A stretch of DNA of 14,682 bases from an uncultured Clostridia bacterium (GCA_910585795.1 CAJUFV010000144.1:1-14682), one strand, 5' to 3'. Shown: positions 1-7,625, numbered from the stretch's first letter. The notes: generated from the sequence alone by a model not told the origin. Translations and numbers: made by a program.

Positions 1-38
1 AACAACCATATACATATACAAGCAGTTTGTTATGTAAG

Positions 39-82
39 CATATAAAAAATTGCAGTCAATACAGACTGCAATTTTTTATATG
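39..82 (-). terminator. Terminator of the NSS transporter gene
   Basis: A long inverted repeat pairs 39-57 with 64-82. The stem core is AAAAAATTGCAGTC against GACTGCAATTTTTT, extended by an AT-rich base, with a 6-base loop. It starts 16 bases beyond the transporter stop codon and puts a T-tract at the 3' arm in the direction of transcription. The A-tract and T-tract are symmetrical, so it could also stop transcription arriving on the plus strand from outside the window. Confidence 0.85.
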
Positions 83-97
83 TTTTATTTTACCGCA

Positions 98-1498
98 TCA
101 AATCATTGTTAAAATTCCTACTGATTTCATAAATAATATAATCAATAAAATCGGTGCTATTACCTTAATCATTGCAATATAAAGCTTTCGGCGTGAAAAT
201 CTGCAACCCGATTTTTCCACCTCATCAATAATATATTTAGGCTTTACAATCCAGCCAATCAAGATACATGTTCCTATCGCAACTATAGGCATTAAGCAGT
301 TATTGCTTATATAATCCATAATATCAAGAATCTGACCCTTTGCTCCATTAGGCAATGTTATATCAAAGTACAGATTATTATAACCCAGGCACACAAGTAC
401 TCCGAAAATCAAAGCAATAACTGTTTCTATAATAACAGCTTTTGTGCGCGTCATATGGAACTGGTCCATAAGGCTTGACACAACTGCCTCCATAACAGAA
501 ACAGCGCTTGTTACCGCCGCAAACAATACCATAGCAAAAAACAGTAAACCTACTACATATCCTATTCCCCCCATTGCCTGAAATACCTTAGGCAATGACA
601 CAAACATAAGACTAGGACCTGAGGACTCCATTCCCTCTGTTCCCATAAAGGTATATACTGCCGGAATAATCATTACTCCCGCCAAAAAAGCAACAATTGT
701 ATCAAATAATTCAATCTGATTAATTGAGCGTCCCAGCTTAGCGTCATCCTTTACATATGAACCATATGCAATCATAATACCCATAGCAACGCTCAGACTG
801 AAAAACAATTGTCCCATTGCGTCAACTATTACAGAAAACAGTTTTTTTACTGTAAGTCCCTCAATATTAGGTATAATATATATTTTCAGTCCTTCCAATC
901 CTGTACGAGTCACTCCGTTCGTATCAGTATTTTTAATTGTAATGGAGAATACCGCGATTCCAATAACAAGGAGAAGCAGAACAGGCATAATTATTTTTGA
1001 TGATGATTCAATACCTTTATTTACGCCTCGAATAACAATAAACGCAACTACAAATAAAAATATTGCCATCATTATAATAGGCTGTACTGTACCGGAAATA
1101 TAATTTGTAAAATAGCCTGATTCAGCCATCATCTGTCCTGCTCCTGTCATATAACCCAGCAAATACTTAATTACCCAGCCGCCAATCGCGCAATAATACG
1201 GCATAATAATCATAGGTATAATACACGCTATAAATCCTAAAAAGCCCCAATTCTTTTTAACCTTACTATAAGCCGTCAGCGGACTTTGCTTTGTCTTTCT
1301 TCCTATCGCAATTTCCGTTGTCAATAAAGTAAAACCAAATGTCAGCGCTAAAATAAGATATACAACCAGAAACAAGCCGCCTCCATCTTTCGCAGCAAGA
1401 TACGGAAATCTCCATATATTGCCCAGACCAACCGCGCTTCCAGCGGCCGCCAATACAAAGCCCAATGACCCTCCAAAAGAATTCCTTTTCTTTTCCAT
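98..1498 (-). CDS. Sodium-dependent transporter, NSS (SNF/LeuT-MhsT) family
   Basis: This 466-residue membrane protein is a secondary transporter that uses the sodium gradient to import small amino acids or related solutes. TM1 carries the family signature GNIWRFPY (residues 26-33), with the unwound sodium/substrate-binding part at GSAVGLG (20-26). The TM6 site is at GQLFFSLS (229-236), and the TM8 sodium-site region is TSAVSVMEAVVS (330-341). The length and the short basic C-terminus match bacterial MhsT-like members (about 450 residues, 11-12 helices) better than the longer eukaryotic ones. The ATG at 1498 is preceded by AGGAAGGG (1506-1513). The gene stands alone between its own extended -10 promoter and a terminator. 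Substrate cannot be read from sequence; tryptophan or another hydrophobic or branched amino acid is a guess by analogy with MhsT and LeuT. Confidence 0.93.
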   Translation of the reverse strand: MEKKRNSFGGSLGFVLAAAGSAVGLGNIWRFPYLAAKDGGGLFLVVYLILALTFGFTLLTTEIAIGRKTKQSPLTAYSKVKKNWGFLGFIACIIPMIIMPYYCAIGGWVIKYLLGYMTGAGQMMAESGYFTNYISGTVQPIIMMAIFLFVVAFIVIRGVNKGIESSSKIIMPVLLLLVIGIAVFSITIKNTDTNGVTRTGLEGLKIYIIPNIEGLTVKKLFSVIVDAMGQLFFSLSVAMGIMIAYGSYVKDDAKLGRSINQIELFDTIVAFLAGVMIIPAVYTFMGTEGMESSGPSLMFVSLPKVFQAMGGIGYVVGLLFFAMVLFAAVTSAVSVMEAVVSSLMDQFHMTRTKAVIIETVIALIFGVLVCLGYNNLYFDITLPNGAKGQILDIMDYISNNCLMPIVAIGTCILIGWIVKPKYIIDEVEKSGCRFSRRKLYIAMIKVIAPILLIILFMKSVGILTMI

Positions 1499-1545
1499 AT
1501 AAATACCCTTCCTGAAAATAATATTTTATGTTTTATCCGTTTTGA

Positions 1546-1559
1546 ACAGCTTAAGCTGT
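1546..1559. promoter_or_regulatory. Perfect 14-base palindrome, operator candidate for the NSS transporter
   Basis: ACAGCTTAAGCTGT is a perfect inverted repeat with no spacer. It lies about 12 to 25 bases downstream of the -10 box at 1571-1576, roughly covering +5 to +18 of the predicted transcript. That is a typical place for repressor binding. No known regulator motif was matched, and the palindrome is too tight to form a stable RNA hairpin with a proper loop. Confidence 0.45.
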
Positions 1560-1570
1560 AATGTATTCTG

Positions 1571-1599
1571 ATTATATCATCAAATGACAAATAATGCAA
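1571..1599 (-). promoter_or_regulatory. Extended -10 promoter of the NSS transporter
   Basis: Reading the minus strand, the -10 box is a perfect TATAAT (1571-1576) preceded by TGA, giving an extended -10. Seventeen bases upstream is TTGCAT (1594-1599), a weak -35 with three of six matches. The predicted start is near 1564, giving a leader of about 65 bases. The stretch 1499-1669 between the two transporter genes holds this promoter, the palindrome and the ribosome binding site. No convincing terminator for the upstream SulP gene was seen there, so some read-through is possible. Confidence 0.65.
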
Positions 1600-1669
1600 T
1601 TAAAAATTCATAATTTATACAACTTTCAAGCTGAAATATTCATCTGAAATCACAATGATTGGTTAGCTG

Positions 1670-3355
1670 TTACACTGATACATTTTCTTTGAGCCGTTCC
1701 TGTCTCTGTCCTGTTATCTGCTCTGCTCTTTTCAGAGCCTCGTCAATATTCGTACAGAAATTTTGCTCTCCAATCTGTTCATATACATGAGATTTTCTGA
1801 AAATTTCCATTGGCTGCTCATTTACATGCGACAACACAAGTGTAATCCGTCTTTTGCGGCATGAGCGCAAAATAGTCTCAATACTATGTATAGCAGTAGC
1901 ATCAACTGCGGGAACCGCTCGCATACGAATAATAACAACTCCATCGGTTTTTGCCGTTTTAATCACCCTTGCAAGCTTGTCCGCCGCTCCGAAAAACATC
2001 GGTCCTGTTATCTCATATACCAGCGTACGCTCGGGCACCTCCTTGCGGTGAATACTGTCAGGGTCATTTTCGTCTATACCATACTTCCATCCATGTACAT
2101 TCGTAACATCAGCCATTCTTTTCATAAAGAGAATAGACGCAAGAACAAACCCAACACATATGGCAACAACAAGGTCAAATACTACTGTAAGAACAAACGT
2201 AGCAACAAGAACAGCAACATCACTCTTAGGCGCGGATTTTACAAGTGTAAAAAACTGCCGCCACTCACTCATATTATACGCGACTACAAACAGTATTGCC
2301 GCTATTGCGGGCATCGGTATCAGAGCGGCATACGGCATAAGCGCAAGAAGAACAATGAGCAGCACTGCCGCATGTACCATGCCTGCCACCGGAGTTCTTC
2401 CGCCGTTTTTAATATTTGCCGCTGTTCTCGCAATAGCTCCCGTTGCTGGAATACCGCCAAACAAAGCCGAGCATATATTACCAGCGCCCTGAGCTATAAG
2501 TTCCGTATTAGAATTATGCACACTTCCAGTCATACCATCAGCCACAACGCATGAAAGCAATGACTCAATAGCGGCAAGCACTGCAATCGTAAATGCGTCC
2601 GGTATAACATCCTTAATCATTGAAAATGAAAATGCCGGAACATGAGGCATTGGCGGCGCGGAAGAAATAGAATAAATATCCCCGATAGTATTTACATCCA
2701 TACCGAAAAATCTGACAACAAGAGCACAAACTATAACCGCGATAAGCGACGGCGGTATACGTTTAAATATTCGAGGCATTATTATCAGAATTGCAAGCGC
2801 AATAGCGCCAATTATAAACGCCTGAAAATTAAATGTATTAAGGCTTCTCAGCGCCTCCATAAGCTTATCAAAGGTTTCAAGCGGCGATTTCTCAAAGGTT
2901 AGGCCAAAAAAATCCTTAAGCTGACCAACAACAATCGTAATTGCTATACCTGTTGTAAAACCTGTTGTAATTGTATACGGAATAAACCGTATAAGGCTTC
3001 CCAGCTTTAAAAATCCCATAACAATAAGTATAATACCCGCCATAACCGTTGCCAGCACAAGCCCGTCAAAGCCATGAGCCGCAACAATACCGCCTACAAT
3101 TGAGGCAAAAGCTGCGGTAGGCCCGGCAATCTGAACATTGCTTCCTCCAATGAATGAAATGATAAAGCCAGCGATAATCGCAGTATATATACCTTTCTCT
3201 GGTCCTACTCCGGAAGCAATCGCCAGCGCTATTGAAAGCGGCAAAGCTATAATAGCGACAATTATTCCGGCCATAACATCTTTAAACAGCTGTTCTTTTG
3301 AATAATTTTTCATTGAAGAAAATAACTTTGGTTGAAATGTTTCCTTAATAGACAT
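1670..3355 (-). CDS. SulP-family anion transporter with STAS domain
   Basis: This is an inner-membrane anion permease of the SLC26/SulP family. The transport domain spans about residues 25-415. It contains the QIAGPTAAFASIV stretch (about 75-87) and the conserved TM8-TM10 region with GAGNICSALFGGIPATGAIA (about 290-309). A cytosolic STAS domain follows at about 440-545; its regulatory loop reads VDATAIHS, lacking the Ser of anti-sigma-factor antagonists. About 561 residues is the usual length. The ATG at 3355 is preferred over an in-frame TTG at 3358 because GGGGGA (3361-3366) sits 6 bases before the ATG but only 3 before the TTG. The substrate is unresolved: family members carry sulfate, bicarbonate (BicA) or C4-dicarboxylates (DauA). 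No sulfur-assimilation or carboxylation gene is adjacent. It has its own promoter and is not part of the condensation cluster upstream. Confidence 0.92.
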   Translation of the reverse strand: MSIKETFQPKLFSSMKNYSKEQLFKDVMAGIIVAIIALPLSIALAIASGVGPEKGIYTAIIAGFIISFIGGSNVQIAGPTAAFASIVGGIVAAHGFDGLVLATVMAGIILIVMGFLKLGSLIRFIPYTITTGFTTGIAITIVVGQLKDFFGLTFEKSPLETFDKLMEALRSLNTFNFQAFIIGAIALAILIIMPRIFKRIPPSLIAVIVCALVVRFFGMDVNTIGDIYSISSAPPMPHVPAFSFSMIKDVIPDAFTIAVLAAIESLLSCVVADGMTGSVHNSNTELIAQGAGNICSALFGGIPATGAIARTAANIKNGGRTPVAGMVHAAVLLIVLLALMPYAALIPMPAIAAILFVVAYNMSEWRQFFTLVKSAPKSDVAVLVATFVLTVVFDLVVAICVGFVLASILFMKRMADVTNVHGWKYGIDENDPDSIHRKEVPERTLVYEITGPMFFGAADKLARVIKTAKTDGVVIIRMRAVPAVDATAIHSIETILRSCRKRRITLVLSHVNEQPMEIFRKSHVYEQIGEQNFCTNIDEALKRAEQITGQRQERLKENVSV

Positions 3356-3431
3356 CAAAATCCCCCTTTTTATTATAACTCCTTTTGTAATCCCCAGGTT
3401 TTACACCATCTTCTAAAATTCTTCATTTTAT

Positions 3432-3460
3432 ATTATACCATCAATTAAAAAATATGGCAA
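3432..3460 (-). promoter_or_regulatory. SulP promoter embedded in the upstream terminator
   Basis: On the minus strand TTGCCA (3455-3460; five of six matches to TTGACA) is separated by exactly 17 bases from a perfect TATAAT (3432-3437). The -35 box and part of the spacer coincide with the 3' arm of the terminator at 3448-3486. The predicted start is near 3425, with a leader of about 70 bases. The leader contains a second Shine-Dalgarno-like AAAGGAG near 3380 with no start codon after it. Confidence 0.7.
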
Positions 3461-3486
3461 TCTAAAAATCAGACTGCCATATTTTT
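3448..3486 (-). terminator. Terminator of the condensation/ligase/hydrolase operon
   Basis: The inverted repeat pairs 3448-3463 with 3471-3486 around a 7-base loop. The arms read AAAAATATGGCAGTCT and AGATTGCCATATTTTT on the minus strand. The only non-Watson-Crick position is G-U on the minus-strand RNA but A-C on the plus-strand RNA, so the element works best in the minus direction. It begins 9 bases after the hydrolase stop codon and ends the four-gene unit. Confidence 0.88.
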
Positions 3487-3494
3487 ATCCTCTG

Positions 3495-4373
3495 TTACCT
3501 TGTAACAAACGCGCATATCTTGTCAAGCGCGCGCCGTCCTTCAGGAATAAAACCTATAATCGCCCAGTCATGGCATAATTCCTTTCCCTCAGTAACCTTC
3601 AAATCAACACCGCCGCTTTTTATTTTTTCAATCAGCTCATCTATATGAGCATAAAAAATCTCATTAGTACCATAATACAGTCTCACCGGAGGAAAACCGC
3701 TGTAATCCACTGTCGATGTGCAGAAATCAGCATTTTCAAGATTAACTCCTTTTATCCAGTGCTTCTTTATTATCTCCGTAGTACGAACAGAAAGCATCAA
3801 ATCCTTCTCTTCAAGCCTCTTCATTTTTTCATCATGTTTTTCTATGCCTACAGCAGGTGAAATAAGCACTATTCCCGAAGGCTTTGCCTCTGCCCCGCGG
3901 CAGACACTAACTGACAGCGCGGCGCCCGCGCTGTCACCAATAATCGTTATATTTTCCGGAGAATGTGTTTTTATAATTTCCTTATACACCTTATCAAGCC
4001 ATTCGCATGACTGTGATATGGATGCCTCAGGCCCAAGCGGATAAAACGGGAAGTACAGCGCCGCACCCGTATTCTTTACAAGACTAACAGCCATGCGGTA
4101 ATGCAGACGCGTAGGGCACATCATTCCGCCTCCTCCGTGTATAAACAAAATAACCTTATTGCCCGCGCCGCATAGCGGTTCCAGCTTAAACAATAAGTTA
4201 CCGTTAAAATCCGTTTTTGTAACATTAAGCTGTTTGTATACAAATTCCGGCATATCATACGCGCGGTGCTTTGTACGCAAATAATTAAAAAGCACATCCT
4301 CCGGCATATCATATATTTTTTTTATATCCACGGCTTTTATGCACTGTTCCAAAATCTTATATCTTAAACTCAT
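3495..4373 (-). CDS. Alpha/beta hydrolase, hormone-sensitive-lipase type
   Basis: This is a 292-residue cytosolic serine hydrolase of the HSL/esterase group. The oxyanion-hole motif HGGG is at 79-82. The nucleophile elbow GDSAGA puts the catalytic Ser at 148, and the likely catalytic His is H268 in ELCHDW. The acid position reads YGTNEIF (234-240), so Glu238 stands where Asp is usual. It lacks a signal peptide. It is the last gene of the unit, 60 bases after the ligase, with a hairpin and a strong GGAGGA site (4379-4384) between them. In context it could release, cleave or proofread an acyl product or an acyl-carrier intermediate. That role is inferred from position only; a general carboxylesterase is equally possible. 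Confidence 0.85.
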   Translation of the reverse strand: MSLRYKILEQCIKAVDIKKIYDMPEDVLFNYLRTKHRAYDMPEFVYKQLNVTKTDFNGNLLFKLEPLCGAGNKVILFIHGGGGMMCPTRLHYRMAVSLVKNTGAALYFPFYPLGPEASISQSCEWLDKVYKEIIKTHSPENITIIGDSAGAALSVSVCRGAEAKPSGIVLISPAVGIEKHDEKMKRLEEKDLMLSVRTTEIIKKHWIKGVNLENADFCTSTVDYSGFPPVRLYYGTNEIFYAHIDELIEKIKSGGVDLKVTEGKELCHDWAIIGFIPEGRRALDKICAFVTR

Positions 4374-4395
4374 TTCTTTCCTCCGCCCATACCGA

Positions 4396-4418
4396 AAAGG
4401 GACACCCTGTGTCCCTTT
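4396..4418 (-). other. Intra-operon hairpin between ligase and hydrolase
   Basis: AAAGGGACAC (4396-4405) pairs perfectly with GTGTCCCTTT (4409-4418) around a 3-base loop, giving a 10-base-pair stem. On the minus strand only four Ts follow, then GC-rich sequence, so it is at best a weak terminator. It may instead stabilise the upstream mRNA or lower hydrolase expression. It ends about 11 bases before the hydrolase ribosome binding site. Confidence 0.6.
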
Positions 4419-4433
4419 GATTTTTTCATACTA

Positions 4434-5966
4434 TTATTTTTTGCCTATAAGGTTTTTACGCTTTATTTTCTTAGATGCTGTTTTTTCAAATTCATTTTCT
4501 CTTATATAAAGTCCGTGAATCTGCTTCGGTGTTGGCAGCGTATCATTTACCTTGTCTATTTCCGCCTGTATCTGCGATTTTACATCTGTAAATGGATAAT
4601 CTGGATTTGGATATACTTCAGCCGTTATTACTCCATCATTATCATATACAACAATTTCCTGTACAGCTTCAACACACGCAAACTTATTTTCCAGCTCCTC
4701 CGGAGAAACATTTTCTCCGTTAGCAAGAATTATAAGATTCTTTTTCCGTCCGTTAATGAATACATAATTATCTTTTACATAGCCTAAATCGCCTGTTTTC
4801 AGCCATCCATCCTCCGTAAGCACCTCTGCGGTTTCCTCCGGATTCTTATAATATCCAAGCATAACAGACGGACTTTTCACCCACAGTTCACCTTCAACTG
4901 TTTTCACCTGACAGCCGGGAACAATTCTTCCGACTGATTCCGGATATGGACATCCCTTAACTCCGGTACTAACACGCGCAGTACATTCCGTCATACCGTA
5001 TCCCTGTGCGGTTTCAATGCCGAATTCCTTATATCCCTCTATAATCTCAGGACTTAAATATGCCCCTCCAACATAAAGAACATCAAAGTTTTCACCAAAC
5101 ATGTCACGGCCTATCGCTGTCTTATCAGGATTTTTTTTGGCTTCCATACGCATCTTATTCAGTATTGACGCCGCAATCAGAGGAACAAAAGTCGTTTGAA
5201 CAGGCTGATATATTTTCAGATTCTTAGGAATACGCATTAATGAATCATTTATACACAGCAGTCTTCCATACCATAATGTACACATAATATCACATGTAAA
5301 ACAAAATACATGATGAACCGGCAGAAGCGTCAGTCTCTTATCTCCGCAGTAACCAAGGTCCGGCTCGCATGTAGCATTGTCTATCATATTTGCGTGGCTG
5401 AGCATAACTCCCTTACTTTGTCCCGTTGTTCCAGAAGTAAATATTATAGCAGCCATAGATTGTGGGTCTATATCTCCCGATGGTTTTTTTCCGCTGTAAC
5501 GCTCCAGTATGTCATTCATAGACACAGTATCAGGATACTGACTGCGCATATGTATAAAATGTTTCACTTGCGGACAGAGCTTCTTAAGCTCTCTGACGCA
5601 TTCCTCACGCTTTTCATCCAGAAATATTATCTCCGCGTCCGAACGGTTAATTTCGTCAGCCAGTGCCTCAGCACTATTGCCGGCATTAAGCGGTATCGCG
5701 ACATTTCCGCTTATTGTAGTTCCAAACCATGCGGTGACAAATTCATAGCTTGTAGCTCCGAATACCGCGGCATGAACTGTTCTGCCAAATGTTTCCTGCA
5801 TCCACGCCCCAAGCGCGTCAATATCATGCTTAAACTGATTAAAGCTCTTATCCGCAAAATCTTTTTTCACACGGTTACGCACGAATACAGCATCCCCAAA
5901 ACGTTCAGCTGCAGTATACGCAAGGTCTTTCGTCGTTTTTATTCTATCTCTGCTGAAAGGCTCCAT
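4434..5966 (-). CDS. Acyl-adenylate-forming ligase (AMP-binding enzyme)
   Basis: This 510-residue ANL-superfamily enzyme activates a carboxylic acid with ATP to an acyl-AMP, then passes it to a thiol. The P-loop TSGTTGQSKG is at 177-186, A5 YGMTE at 323-327, A7 TGD at 391-393, and A8 GRKKN at 406-410. The C-terminal catalytic lysine is probably K500 in KTASKKIKR, where the usual Gly-Lys is Lys-Lys. The A4-region motif LPVHHVF (215-221) looks like acyl-CoA synthetases and aryl/fatty acid ligases rather than amino-acid adenylation domains, which carry an Asp for the substrate amine. It is shorter than most long-chain acyl-CoA synthetases. Its ATG overlaps the carrier-protein stop by one base (TAATG), with GGAGG ending 10 bases before. 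This suggests translational coupling and that the carrier protein is its acceptor. The acid substrate is unknown. Confidence 0.88.
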   Translation of the reverse strand: MEPFSRDRIKTTKDLAYTAAERFGDAVFVRNRVKKDFADKSFNQFKHDIDALGAWMQETFGRTVHAAVFGATSYEFVTAWFGTTISGNVAIPLNAGNSAEALADEINRSDAEIIFLDEKREECVRELKKLCPQVKHFIHMRSQYPDTVSMNDILERYSGKKPSGDIDPQSMAAIIFTSGTTGQSKGVMLSHANMIDNATCEPDLGYCGDKRLTLLPVHHVFCFTCDIMCTLWYGRLLCINDSLMRIPKNLKIYQPVQTTFVPLIAASILNKMRMEAKKNPDKTAIGRDMFGENFDVLYVGGAYLSPEIIEGYKEFGIETAQGYGMTECTARVSTGVKGCPYPESVGRIVPGCQVKTVEGELWVKSPSVMLGYYKNPEETAEVLTEDGWLKTGDLGYVKDNYVFINGRKKNLIILANGENVSPEELENKFACVEAVQEIVVYDNDGVITAEVYPNPDYPFTDVKSQIQAEIDKVNDTLPTPKQIHGLYIRENEFEKTASKKIKRKNLIGKK

Positions 5967-6190
5967 TATGTTTGTTCCTCCAGATATTCTATAAGCTCCG
6001 CCACAGTTTTGCTTGCGCTTGCTTCTTCTTCATTGATTTCAATATCCATTTCATCCTCTATATCACCAAGCATACACATAAAATCGTAAGAATTAAAACC
6101 CAAATCCTCTGAAAAACGAGCTTCAGGAACAATTTCCTCATTTTCAACCTCAACATACTGCTTTATAAGTACTTTTAACTGTTCCAACAT
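5966..6190 (-). CDS. Stand-alone acyl/peptidyl carrier protein
   Basis: This is a 74-residue acidic four-helix carrier protein. The likely phosphopantetheine attachment site is Ser34 in LGFNSYDF (30-37), where the commonest motif is DSL. Asn replaces Asp before the Ser and Tyr replaces Leu after it. The length equals a complete ACP, so it is not a fragment. A strong AAGGAGGA (6198-6205) lies 8 bases before the ATG, and the condensation protein ends 19 bases upstream. It is not a typical housekeeping fatty-acid ACP, and no other fatty-acid synthesis gene is next to it. Its place between a condensation protein and a ligase suggests that it shuttles the acyl group between them. No phosphopantetheinyl transferase gene lies in the window, so one must act from elsewhere. 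Confidence 0.9.
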   Translation of the reverse strand: MLEQLKVLIKQYVEVENEEIVPEARFSEDLGFNSYDFMCMLGDIEDEMDIEINEEEASASKTVAELIEYLEEQT

Positions 6191-6209
6191 AATAAATTCC
6201 TCCTTAAAC

Positions 6210-7625
6210 TTATACCATATTCATTATTTCCTCTATTGAAGCGTTTGGATTTTCAATGCTGCGGAATAATATTCTGCCTAAATAATAATATAAAAACTCA
6301 ATTTCCTGAGGAGTCGCCAGCTCCGTCATATATCCAAAATGAAAATCAAGTCCTCCGTCTCCCGGACGATGCATAGCTGTCAAATAAAGCGGCTGTGGCT
6401 GTCTGCCGCTTGAATACCAGTGGCTTTTATACGGTATTCCCTTTAAATACGGAACAATACTTTTTAAAGTAGCAGGCTGATATGTGAACCCTATACTTTC
6501 ATACGCATATCCTTGTTCAATTCCGTATGCCATTCTTTGAGCGACATAAAATGTCATAGGCCCATACTCACTGTGCATAAAAAGGTCATTCTGCGCCCTG
6601 TCAATTTTTCCCATCGCTTCAAGTACCGTATCTGTCGGCTCAATTATTGTCCTGAGGGTCATACAGTGCATTCTTACACCGCCGCTTTTTTTAGCAAGAA
6701 CCGTAGAACGTCTTGATACAAAATCCTTTATACTCACGTCTTTCTCATTATTATTGAACTTTGACAAAACAGTACGCAAACCATGAAGCAGCAAAACACT
6801 CACAGGGAATCCATGTTCCTCACAAAAATTCACAAGCTTCATTGTGGAATCAACATCCAGCTCATATCTGACGGTTGCTCCTTTTGCGTCACTTGACGCT
6901 AGCTTAACCGCTCTCAAACTTGGATTTCCGCATTCCTGACGCTGAGTCTGCAATCTTCCGGGACCGGTAAAATCGGTGTAAATTGGCTCTGGCAGCTTAA
7001 ACTGTTCCTGCCAGTAATCCGCGTCACGCTCCTTTTTTCTGCTGCCCTCCTGATATTTCAAATCCTGCTTAACTGCTTCTATATATGATGTCATAGGCTT
7101 CGGATATGGCAGGCCATACATAAGATAACAATATATATCCATTACGTCTCGCGTAAACGTAACTATTGATAACGCGTCCATTGCCATATGATGCATATTC
7201 ATATAATAACCGTTATATCCATTCGGCATTGAAACAATGACAATACGAGAAAGCGGCCCTCCAAACGTGTCAAATGGCTGACTTGTCCAGCCATCCATAA
7301 CCTCATTTATCTTTTCCTCGCTCCACTCTGAAAAATCATAATATTCAAAATATTGATTTTCATACGGCATAATATACTGCCATATCTGCCCGGTTTCCGG
7401 TTCCTTCCATAATCTAAGACGCATCGATTCACAACGCTCTACAGCTCTATTCAGAGCTTCACGAAGAGCCGCCTGATTAATATCCATTTGCAAATAACGT
7501 CCTGTTCCCATATTAACAATCTCACTCGTCGGGCTAAATGTCATTGTATACAGGTGCAGCATTTGAGCTTCTGTTATTGGATAACAGTCGCGCTTGATTC
7601 CTCCGATAATTTTTTCCACAATCAT
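6210..7625 (-). CDS. Free-standing condensation-domain protein
   Basis: This 471-residue protein is essentially one NRPS-type condensation domain of the CoA-dependent acyltransferase fold. It opens with YPITEAQ (15-21), the C1-like motif. The catalytic motif reads HHMAMDA (145-151), i.e. HHxxxD with Ala in place of the final Gly. Later blocks include FVSRRS (302-307) and GGLDFHFGY (424-432), the latter like the C5 region. No adenylation, carrier or thioesterase domain is fused to it. It should join a carrier-bound acyl group to an amine or hydroxyl nucleophile, as VibH does with a soluble amine. The start is uncertain. GGAGG (7628-7632) is only 2 bases from the ATG at 7625, but 8 bases from an in-frame GTG at 7619, which would give 469 residues. 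It is the first gene of its operon. A distant relative such as an acyltransferase of the PapA/wax-ester-synthase group cannot be excluded. Confidence 0.87.
   Translation of the reverse strand: MIVEKIIGGIKRDCYPITEAQMLHLYTMTFSPTSEIVNMGTGRYLQMDINQAALREALNRAVERCESMRLRLWKEPETGQIWQYIMPYENQYFEYYDFSEWSEEKINEVMDGWTSQPFDTFGGPLSRIVIVSMPNGYNGYYMNMHHMAMDALSIVTFTRDVMDIYCYLMYGLPYPKPMTSYIEAVKQDLKYQEGSRKKERDADYWQEQFKLPEPIYTDFTGPGRLQTQRQECGNPSLRAVKLASSDAKGATVRYELDVDSTMKLVNFCEEHGFPVSVLLLHGLRTVLSKFNNNEKDVSIKDFVSRRSTVLAKKSGGVRMHCMTLRTIIEPTDTVLEAMGKIDRAQNDLFMHSEYGPMTFYVAQRMAYGIEQGYAYESIGFTYQPATLKSIVPYLKGIPYKSHWYSSGRQPQPLYLTAMHRPGDGGLDFHFGYMTELATPQEIEFLYYYLGRILFRSIENPNASIEEIMNMV

Noticed and set aside
1886..2554. 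222-codon open frame on the plus strand opposite the SulP gene
   Set aside because: Its product is rich in Arg, Ser, Tyr and Cys with no recognisable family, and it lacks a ribosome binding site. It lies wholly antisense to a clear transporter gene.
3353..3358. TTG start for the SulP gene
   Set aside because: The GGGGGA site is only 3 bases from TTG but 6 bases from the ATG at 3355.
5310..6089. 259-codon open frame on the plus strand opposite the ligase and carrier genes
   Set aside because: The composition is unlike a real protein, there is no plausible start site, and it runs antisense across two genes with intact motifs.
1498..7625. SulP and NSS transporters as exporters or importers of the condensation-cluster pathway
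   Set aside because: A strong terminator and separate promoters split them from the cluster, and neither family is known to carry such products.
4434..7625. A broken modular NRPS split by frameshifts
   Set aside because: Each of the three genes has its own ribosome binding site, a full-length domain and intact motifs, so they are discrete proteins rather than fragments.
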